Below, piece by piece: positions 13,770 through 25,359 of a stretch of 64,000 nt of DNA. Position 1 is the first letter of the stretch. Every line of letters begins with the position of its first letter. The stretch lies in NCBI RefSeq assembly GCF_041734735.1, contig NC_134899.1:7378149-7442148 (forward strand), read 5' to 3'. Both the position numbers and the translations under genes were made by a program. Under the pieces are notes generated by a model. It had not been told where the DNA came from and made no database searches. It saw only the letters and a list, made by a program, of their open reading frames with translations. The DNA comes from Babylonia areolata. Its lineage: Eukaryota; Mollusca; Gastropoda; Neogastropoda; Buccinidae.

Positions 13770-16700
13770 CAGTCTGATCTGCCATGTCATATAGATACAG
13801 CACTTATCACATGATCAGTTTGATCTGACAGGTCAGGTAGATACAACACTTATCACATGATCAGTTTGATCTGACAGGTCAGGTAGATACAACACTTATC
13901 ACATGATCAGTTTGATCTGTCAAGTCAGGTAGATACAACACTTATCACATGATCGGTTTGATCTGACAGGTCAGGTAGATACAGCACTTATCACATGATC
14001 AATTTGATCTGACAAGTCAGGTAGATACAACACTTATCACATGATCAGTTTGATCTGTCAGGTTAGCACTTATCACATGATCAGTTTGATCTGTCAGGTC
14101 AGGTAGATACAGCACTTATCACATGATCAGTTTGATCTGTAAGGTCAGGTAGATACAGCACTTATCACATGATCAGTTTGATATCTAAGGTCAGCACTTA
14201 TCACATGATCAGTTTGATCTGTCAGATCATGTAGGTAAACACTTATCACATGATCAGTTTGATCTCTAAGGTCAGATAGATACAACACTTATCACATGAT
14301 CAGTGTGATCTGTAAGGTCAGGTAGATACAACACTTATCACATGATGTGTTTGATCTGACAAGTCAGGTAGATACAACACTTATCACATGATCAGTTTGA
14401 TCTGTCAGGTTAGCACTTATCACATGATCAGTTTGATCTGTCAGGTCAGGTAGATACAGCACTTATCACATGATCAGTTTGATCTGTAAGGTCAGGTAGA
14501 TAGAACACTTATCACATGATCGGTTTGATCTGACAGGTCAGGTAGATACAGCACTTATCACATGATCAATTTGATCTGACAAGTCAGGTAGATACAACAC
14601 TTATCACATGATCAGTTTGATCTGTCAGGTTAGCACTTATCACATGATCAGTTTGATCTGTCAGGTCAGGTAGATACAGCACTTATCACATGATCAGTTT
14701 GATCTGTAAGGTCAGGTAGATACAGCACTTATCACATGATCAGTTTGATATCTAAGGTCAGCACTTATCACATGATCAGTTTGATCTGTCAGATCATGTA
14801 GGTAAACACTTATCACATGATCAGTTTGATCTCTAAGGTCAGATAGATACAACACTTATCACATGATCAGTGTGATCTGTAAGGTCAGGTAGATACAACA
14901 CTTATCACATGATGTGTTTGATCTGACAAGTCAGGTAGATACAACACTTATCACATGATCAGTTTGATCTGTCAGGTTAGCACTTATCACATGATCAGTT
15001 TGATCTGTCAGGTCAGGTAGATACAGCACTTATCACATGATCAGTTTGATCTGTAAGGTCAGGTAGATACAGCACTTATCACATGATCAGTTTGATATCT
15101 AAGGTCAGCACTTATCACATGATCAGTTTGATCTGTCAGATCATGTAGGTAAACACTTATCACATGATCAGTTTGATCTGTAAGGTCAGATAGATACAAC
15201 ACTTATCACATGATCAGTGTGATCTGTAAGGTCAGGTAGATACAACACTTATCACATGATGTGTTTGATCTGTAAGGTCAGGTAGATACAACACTTATCA
15301 CATGATCTGTTTGATCTGACAGGTCAGGTAGATACAACACTTATCACATGATCAATCTGATCTATCAGGTCAGATAGATACAGCACTTGTCGCATGATCA
15401 ACTTGATTCAGCACTTATCACATGATCAGTTTGATCTGACAGGTCAGGTAGATACAACACTTATCACATGATCAGTTTGATCTGTCACGTCAGGTAGATA
15501 CAACACTTATCACATGATCGGTTTGATCTGACAGGTCAGGTAGATACAGCACTTATCACATGATCAATTTGATCTGACAAGTCAGGTAGATACAACACTT
15601 ATCACATGATCAGTTTGATCTGTCAGGTTAGCACTTATCACATGATCAGTTTGATCTGTCAGGTCAGGTAGATACAGCACTTATCACATGATCAGTTTGA
15701 TCTGTAAGGTCAGGTAGATACAGCACTTATCACATGATCAGTTTGATATCTAAGGTCAGCACTTATCACATGATCAGTTTGATCTGTCAGATCATGTAGG
15801 TAAACACTTATCACATGATCTGTTTGATCTGTAAGGTCAGGTAGATACAACACTTTTCACATGATCAGTTTGATCTGTAAGGTCAGGTAGATACAACACT
15901 TATCACATGATCAGTTTGATCTGTCAGGTCAGGTAGACACAGCACTTATCACATGATCAGTTTGATCTGTCAGATCAGGTAGATACAACACTTATCACAT
16001 GATCAGTTTGATCTGACAGGTCAGGTAGATACAGCACTTATCACATGATCAATTTGACCTGACAAGTCAGGTAGATACAACACTTATCACATGATCAGTT
16101 TGATCTGTCAGGTTAGCACTTATCACATGATCAGTTTGATCTGTCAGGTCAGGTAGATACAGCACTTATCACATGATCAGTTTGATCTGTAAGGTCAGGT
16201 AGATACAGCACTTATCACATGATCAGTTTGATATCTAAGGTCAGCACTTATCACATGATCAGTTTGATCTGTCAGATCATGTAGGTAAACACTTATCACA
16301 TGATCTGTTTGATCTGTCAGGTCAGGTAGATACAACACTTATCACATGATCAGTCTGATCTGTAAGGTCAGGTAGATACAGCACTTATCACATGATCAGT
16401 GTGATCTGTCAGGTCAGGTAGATACAGCACTTATCACATGATCAGTTTGATCTGTCAGGTCAGGTAGATACAACACTTATCACATGATCAGTTTGATCTG
16501 CCAGGTCAGATAGATACACCACTTATCACATGATCAGTTTGATCTGTCAGGTCAGATAGATACACCACTTATCACATGATCAGTTTGATCTGTCAAGTCA
16601 GGTAGATACAACACTTATCACATGATCGGTTTGATCTGACAGGTCAGGTAGATACAGCACTTATCACATGATCAATTTGACCTGACAAGTCAGGTAGATA

Positions 16701-19700
16701 CAACACTTATCACATGATCAGTTTGATCTGTCAGGTTAGCACTTATCACATGATCAGTTTGATCTGTCAGGTCAGGTAGATACAGCACTTATCACATGAT
16801 CAGTTTGATCTGTAAGGTCAGGTAGATACAGCACTTATCACATGATCAGTTTGATATCTAAGGTCAGCACTTATCACATGATCAGTTTGATCTGTCAGAT
16901 CATGTAGGTAAACACTTATCACATGATCAGTGTGATCTGTAAGGTCAGGTAGATACAACACTTATCACATGATGTGTTTGATCTGTAAGGTCAGGTAGAT
17001 ACAACACTTATCACATGATCAGTTTGATCTGACAGGTCAGGTAGATACAGCACTTATCACATGATCAATTTGATCTATCAGGTCAGATAGATACAGCACT
17101 TGTCGCATGATCAACTTGATTCAGCACTTATCACATGATCAGTTTGATCTGACAGGTCAGGTAGATACAACACTTATCACATGATCAGTTTGATCTGACA
17201 GGTCAGGTAGATACAGCACTTATCACATGATCGGTTTGATCTGACAGGTCAGGTAGATACAGCACTTATCACATGATCAATTTGATCTGACAAGTCAGGT
17301 AGATACAACACTTATCACATGATCAGTTTGATCTGTCAGGTTAGCACTTATCACATGATCAGTTTGATCTGTCAGGTCAGGTAGATACAGCACTTATCAC
17401 ATGATCAGTTTGATCTGTAAGGTCAGGTAGATACAGCACTTATCACATGATCAGTTTGATATCTAAGGTCAGCACTTATCACATGATCAGTTTGATCTGT
17501 CAGATCATGTAGGTAAACACTTATCACATGATCAGTTTGATCTCTAAGGTCAGATAGATACAACACTTATCACATGATCAGTGTGATCTGTAAGGTCAGG
17601 TAGATACAACACTTATCACATGATGTGTTTGATCTGTAAGGTCAGGTAGATACAACACTTATCACATGATCTGTTTGATCTGACAGGTCAGGTAGATACA
17701 ACACTTATCACATGATCAATTTGATCTATCAGGTCAGATAGATACAGCACTTGTCGCATGATCAACTTGATTCAGCACTTATCACATGATCAATTTGATC
17801 TGTCAGGTCAGGTAGACACAGCACTTATCGCATGATCAGTTTGATCTGTAAGGTCAGGTAGACACAGCACTTACCACATGATCAGTTTGATCTGTAAGGT
17901 CAGGTAGACACAGCACTTATCACATGATCAGTTTGATCTGTAAGGTCAGGTAGATACAACACTTATCACATGATCAGTTTGATCTCTAAGGTCAGGTAGA
18001 TACAACACTTATCACATGATCTGTTTGATCTGTAAGGTCAGGTAGATACAACACTTTTCACATGATCAGTTTGATCTGTAAGGTCAGGTAGACACAGCAC
18101 TTACCACATGATCAGTTTGATCTGTCAGGTCAGGTAGACACAGCACTTATCACATGATCAGTTTGATCTGTAAGGTCAGGTAGACACAGCACTTACCACA
18201 TGATCAGTTTGATCTGTAAGGTCAGGTAGATACAACACTTATCACATGATCAGTTTGATCTCTAAGGTCAGGTAGATACAACACTTATCACATGATCTGT
18301 TTGATCTGTAAGGTCAGGTAGATACAACACTTATCACATGATCTGTTTGATCTGTAAGGTCAGGTAGATACAACACTTACCACATGATCTGTTTGATCTG
18401 ACAGGTCAGGTAGATACAACACTTATCACATGATCAGTTTGATCTCTAAGGTCAGATAGATACAACACTTACCACATGATCAGTTTGATCTGTAAGGTCA
18501 GGTATATAAAACACTTATCACATGATCAGTTTGATCTCTAAGGTCAGATAGATACAACACTTATCACATGATCAGTGTGATCTGTAAGGTCAGGTAGATA
18601 CAACACTTATCACATGATCAGTTTGATCTCTAAGGTCAGGTAGATACAACACTTATCATATGATCAGTTTGATCTGTAAGGTCAGGTATATACAGCACTT
18701 ATCACATGATCAGTTTGATCTGTCAAGTCAGGTAGATACAACACTTATCACATGATCGGTTTGATCTGTCAAGTCAGGTAGATACAACACTTATCACATG
18801 ATCAATGTGATCTGTCAGGTCAGGTAGATACAACACTTATCACATGATCAATGTGATCTGTCAGGTCAGGTAGATACAACACTTATCACATTATCAGTCT
18901 GAAATGTCAGGTCAGGTAGATACAACACTTATCATATGATCAATGTGACCTGTCAGGTCAGGCAAATACAACACTTATTACATGATCAATGTGATCTGCC
19001 AGGTCAGATAGATACAGCACTTATCACAAGATCAATCTGATCTGTCACGCCAGGTTTTACCTGTACTGCCAGTCTCAGCTGATGCTGCAGGTTGGCCACA
19101 GTGGGAACAGCTGCTGTTGCCCCTGCTGAGGATGTGCTGGGACTCGAGCCTACCCCTCCTAGCTGCTGGTTCACCAGGTCCTTCAGGTCTTGCCGTAACC
19201 TGGGCACAGGTATAGTGATAGGTACATGAGCTTTCATGACGCGTTATTCGCTCACCTGTGTTAGAGCACAGGTAAACAGTAATGGTGATGCACTCACTCA
19301 CCTACACACACACACACACATTCACACAAACACACTCACTTTTCTTCATAATTTATAGCATCAAATTTCAACAACTATCTGTGAAATCCAATTTCAACAA
19401 TTTCCAGATCTATCTTATAATCTAGCATCAACTAAGTGGAGAGAGAAGCAATAATGGACATTTATACTTGACACCACTACAAGACTTCTTATTCCAATTA
19501 CATCTAAGTTTACACCAGTTAGAACCAAGAATAATCCTAGTAAAGGATTAAATTCAATGGCTGAATGTTCTCCACAGAAACGAAATCATAGCATGCCGCT
19601 TGGGTAATACAGTACAAAGCATTGTTTCACTGTGTCATGGCATGCAATTCTGTACAACATCCAAAATATCAAAGGCTGTCACATGTACATAAAAAAAAAA

Positions 19701-20779
19701 AAGGCCCAACACTGTGAAGTGAGATGCACCAGGATTTTTTTTCATCAATTTGTGGTTGATTTTATATATTTCATTTAAAACAAAAAACAAAAAAAAACTT
19801 CGATACATACAAAAAATTGGTTCATTATTTTCATGTTTCTCTGTTCTAGGCTTTCAAATCTAGTTTCTTCCATCACGGAGTTGATGATTTTTAGATAAAA
19901 GATTTGATTTCCTTTTACCCTCAGGTGCCCATTTAACTGAATGATTAATGTGTCAGATCCACACATTTGTGTAATGCAAAATGGAATGGACGACATATTT
20001 ACCTTTCATTTTCTGATAGAATCTCTTCGAACTGTTGACGGAAGTCCAAAACTTGAGCCTGAAAAATGATAATGTGTAAGTGAATATGGAATAGAAATAA
20101 TAAAAATGTATACAAGAGAAAGTAATTACACACATATATTTACAAAATGCTTTTAGAAGATGTTAAAGAACAGTTTATAATACACTACAACTTTTTAACT
20201 AAAATATTTACATGCATTCTCTTTATTTTTCTAACACACTGTACACACATAAATGAATTGAGTTATTAGAGTGTAAACCTATGTGGTGCTTTCAAACTAC
20301 CCACAACTACAGACATGTTCAGTGCCAAAAAAAAAAAAAAAAAAAAAAAGAAGAAGAAAATGCTACAGTAAGTGAGTAACAGAAAAATGAAGTCAGACAT
20401 AACATGTGAAAAGCAAAGAAATCTGATTCAGGTTTCATGGCACCATACATATATAATTATACACACACACACACACACACACATGCAAACATATACACAC
20501 ACTTTCACTGGTTGAGCAGTTAGCTTATTATTTTGTTTTATTCACACCTTTTTCTTATGCAAATTCAGGAGAAAGGAACAGGAAAAGTAGTGATGACATG
20601 AGGCATGGCTGAGGTGGGGAAGGGGATGGATTTTCATCTAAAATCATAATCATGGACAGACGTTAAACAAAAGAACGAACAAATACACACACACACGCAC
20701 TCACATACACATGTATGCACACGTACACACATACCAAACACTACTGCTCATGGATAGACGTTAAACAAAAGAACAAATG

Positions 20780-20827
<48 letters not shown>

Positions 20828-23800
20828 CACATATGAACACATAAACACATACCAAACACTACTGCTCATTGATAGACGTTAAACAAAAGAGCGAACGAAC
20901 ACACACACACACACATATGCACACATACACACATACCAAACACTACTGCTGTCTCTACTTGCTAAAGGTAAACATCTGTGTTTGTAAAGCACATCTCGCA
21001 TCTATCCATGCAGTCATTCTCCTTAATCAAGACTTCAGACAGGGTGTTCCAGAGAATCGGTCGACACATATCTGTAAGCCTGTAGGTGACAGTGTTTGGT
21101 TCTTACAATCACTGGGCAGAGAAAACATCAAGGAGAAGCTCTGATGTGATACGAGAAAGTGGGGAGGGTGTGTGAATACGAGAAACATTGGTTGGCACAC
21201 TGTCACATGTGTTAACTGTGATGTTTGTTTTTTTACTATCCCTGGACCTGAGACCATCAAGGAGAAGCTTGGATGATGACATGTGAGAGTGGGCAGACAA
21301 ATAAATATGAGAAATATAGGGTGTTACACTGTCATATCTTCAGCAACTAACCTTGTAGTCATTGTTTTCCGACTCCAGTTGGTGGAAGGTGGTATCGTAC
21401 TCTTGCATCAAAGGGGACAGGTATCTGTATATAGCAAAGGACATAACTTTCTGTAAGACTGTTAAAAAAAATAGATCAACGAAAACAAACTAGCAAGTAT
21501 CTATTTCAAAGACCACTGCATCAATGAATCATTCAAATTTCAACCAGTCTATACACCTGTCCATAAGTCAATCAAAGCATCAATTAAGAGATACACATTT
21601 CTATTCCAAAAATGTTCATTTGATAGTCTTTGTATTGTTTTGTCACTGTTTAACTCTCTCTTTCTGATCCTTGCTTCACAGCTCTATTCACAAACATAGC
21701 ATGTGTTGCATTCATGTTAGGTGAGTGTGAATTTAAAATCATATGTGTAATCTCTCATGTTACTTGCTCTCATTTTGTGAACATTATAAGTGATGTTGTT
21801 TCCCTACGATTTACTCTGTATCATTCTTATAGATGTGTTGAGTATAAATATATACTAGCAGTTAGCCAGCCAAGGTGCTGATACATCCACTGCTGAAAAA
21901 TAAAGATTCATTCAGTCAGTCAATCATTTCTCTCTCTCTCTCTCCCTCTCTCTCCTTTATGTGTGTGCCTCCCTCTCCTATCTTTCTCATTGATTTCTCA
22001 TTGATTCTTACTTACTTCTCCTCTCTCTTTCTCAAGTTATAAGTCTCTCTCCCTCTCTCTTTCTCTCTCTCTCTGAGGATTGTGTGCCCTTCTAAGTCTT
22101 GTCTTCTTTTGTTTTTATGTTTGTTTGTTGTTGTTGTTGCTTTTGTGTGTGTGTTGTTGTTGTTTTTTTTTGTTTGTTTTTTTTTTGTTTTTTTACTTGG
22201 CTCAAAGTTTATTTTGTACACGACTGTGTATGATTTTACATTCTTTTGGTTTTATCATCCTCTTGGTACCACTTAATTTTGATCCCTCTTTTTCTTATTT
22301 TGCTGGAGGGCTGGATGAAAATAAAAAGAGCTGCTGTGCACATTTACTCTTTTTCCCTTATAACAAAGATTCATTCAGTCATTCTCTCCTTTTTTTGACC
22401 ATACTGGATACTTGCCTCCCTTTTCATTTCTTCACTTTGAATTTCTCATTTCTGTCTCCTTTATTGATATCATTAACCAAATCTCACCTTTCCCCAGTTC
22501 TTATCTATTTACTGGCATACAAATGCGAAACTATCTCAAAAACAAAAAGATGTTATAAATGTATCTCTTTATACATATGTTATGTAACAATGTGAATCCT
22601 ACAATGGTACTTTGGACATTCTACTCAGTAACTCACTCTTGACTTGTCAGCCATGGTCTTTGGAATCTGCCTGCCTGGTCCTGGGAAAGACAATTCATTA
22701 AGAAACGTCATTTATGTTATAATCTACAAAATGTTTCAGTTTGCTAAAATCTATTAAAAACATAAATATCCACATTATCAGGGAGACTTTCCAAGTTTTT
22801 CTTTTCACCTGAATAAAACTAATACTAAGTCATTGGCTGTTTTGTACATGTTTCTACAATTTCAGACTGGAGGTAGATTTACCATTTAAGCCCTTGACTG
22901 CCAACAATGTTTTTCGGTCATCTGTATAATACCAAGGGAAATAAGACCTGTCAGTACTTTGAACACTAAAACTACCTTACCTTCTCTATTTATAGGATAT
23001 TTATGCACTGAAATTAAAAGACTAGTCTAATGTGAAACAAAGAAAATAAAACAAAAGGACTTACTTGATGATTTATTGAGTATCCACTAAAAATTTTGAC
23101 ATGTTTGCAATATTTTATGAATATTTCTGCAAACAAAGTCTCAAGCACCCAACAGGAAAAAACAAAAAAGGAGCAACTGATAAGCTAGAATTACGGGAAT
23201 TATCTTCTGAACCATTGTACAAGTTTTCTTCATCACTGTTGACATCATTCATAATTTCCTCAAACACTGAAAATGACCCTCAGTCTGAGACTGTTGTGGC
23301 ATTGCTGTTAGTGTTATAAAGGAGATTGGTTTCAATTCTTTGGGGGAAAAAATTGCTAGACCTGTATGACTCAGTGGGTTTTAAAATGGAAGTAAATCAC
23401 ACGACATCATTCGTAATTTCCTCAAACACTGAAAATGACCATCAGTGTGAGACTGTTGTGGCATTGCTTTTAGTGTTATAAAGGAGATTGGTTTCAATTC
23501 TTTTGGGGAAAAAAAATGCTAGACCTGTATGACTCAGTGGGTTTTAAAATGGAAGCAATTTTAAAATGGAAGCAAATCACTTTTATCAACATTTTCTATG
23601 CCTATCAACATCAGTCAGTGGTTCTAACCTTTCCAAAATTGGATAAACGTCTGATGAAATACCTCCATAAACTAACCAGAGATAGGCATCATAGAAAGCT
23701 CCATGTGTATGGAAAGAAATTAACACAAAAAAAACACACAAAAAAAAAACAGAAATGAAAAAAATGGACTGACAACTCACAGTCAGAGGAGAAAGGCTGA

Positions 23801-25015
23801 CAATGACTAGATCCTGACAGATTAAAAAAAAAAAAAAGAAAAAAAAAAAAGAAAGTTAACGAATATCATTTTACCGACTAGTATTTTTGTTTCCCTCATT
23901 TTAAAAAAATGACATGTTAATCACTAAAGAAGACTAACAAATAATGCTGAGAGATATAGAAATGACACCATAAAAAAAAGGTTGATATTGACAAAGTCAA
24001 GACATTATGATTAATCAACACACTATTATAATAATAACAACAAACATATTTTTCTTGACAGTCTGCATGATAAAAAATTTACAAAACAATTCAGAAACTG
24101 AGTGTGAATGTAATGAATGCACACTAACAGAATCCATTGTGATAAAATCAGTCTATAACTATAACTAATAATTTCAGTTTTATTTCTTTGCCCATCTGTC
24201 AGTCTGCAACACACAAAGGCTATTCAAAAGCTTTCAATTAAAACATATCATTACAATATATGCTTTACCTGTTGTGGAGGCTGTGAATATTGTGCCTGGT
24301 AATTTTCCAGCAAAGTATTGAGTCTCTCCACTGGAACACAGTAATCACAACAATTCTTATTCAGAATGCTGAAAAGAGAACATACACAGTTGTTGTTTTT
24401 TTAAAGTTTATTTTATTATTTCTTTACTCCTAAAGCAAAAGAACTGTGCACATGCTGGGGATTTGTTTCCATTTTGGTCTGAATTAGGACTTCGTAGATA
24501 ATGTAATCAAACATTTGTATAGAAACATATGCACTGTATTCATACACTGATGTTGTTTCACATGTAAAAGTCCTTCATTTTGTTTTACCCCCTAATTTCT
24601 CCACCTCACCCACAAAACTTTCAGTTGTAGGAGGTCATCATCATGTTATCCCCGTCTTTCATACCAGTCTGAACATTTGCGAGCTCAACATTCACAGAAG
24701 TATAAAGTCACTGAAATAAGGTCTTGATACATTTATGCAGTGTGATTTTTTGTTGCCCCCTCTATTTTCATGAGCTTGAAAACAAAATATTGAAGTTTTT
24801 ATACAGTATGTGTACTCCTTACCTGTGGATGTACTTTTTTTTAAACTGTGTGAATCATTATAAATGTATGAATAAGTGTGTGTTTGTGTAGTGCATGCAC
24901 ATGTGCTTGAATACGTGTGGGTTTGTGTGTGCAAACATTTGCATGTATACCTATCCATGAATTGTTGTTTAACAATATAATGTGCATATCCAGATATGTG
25001 ATACACATAGACACA

Positions 25016-25085
<70 letters not shown>

Positions 25086-25086
25086 C

Positions 25087-25125
<39 letters not shown>

Positions 25126-25130
25126 ATGCG

Positions 25131-25183
<53 letters not shown>

Positions 25184-25316
25184 CAAAGAGAGAGAAACAG
25201 ACAGATAAACAGATTTAAATGCAAAGTAAGTGTTTGAGCATATGTGAAAGTGCAAGCAAGCGTGTATAATTGTGTGGCCTCGTAGAAGTAAGCGCATGCA
25301 TGTGTGCATGTACATG

Positions 25317-25359
<43 letters not shown>

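Noticed and set aside
13770-19051. CRISPR-like array of 46-base repeats
   Set aside because: There are no unique spacers; monomers are head to tail in an animal gene intron, so this is satellite DNA.
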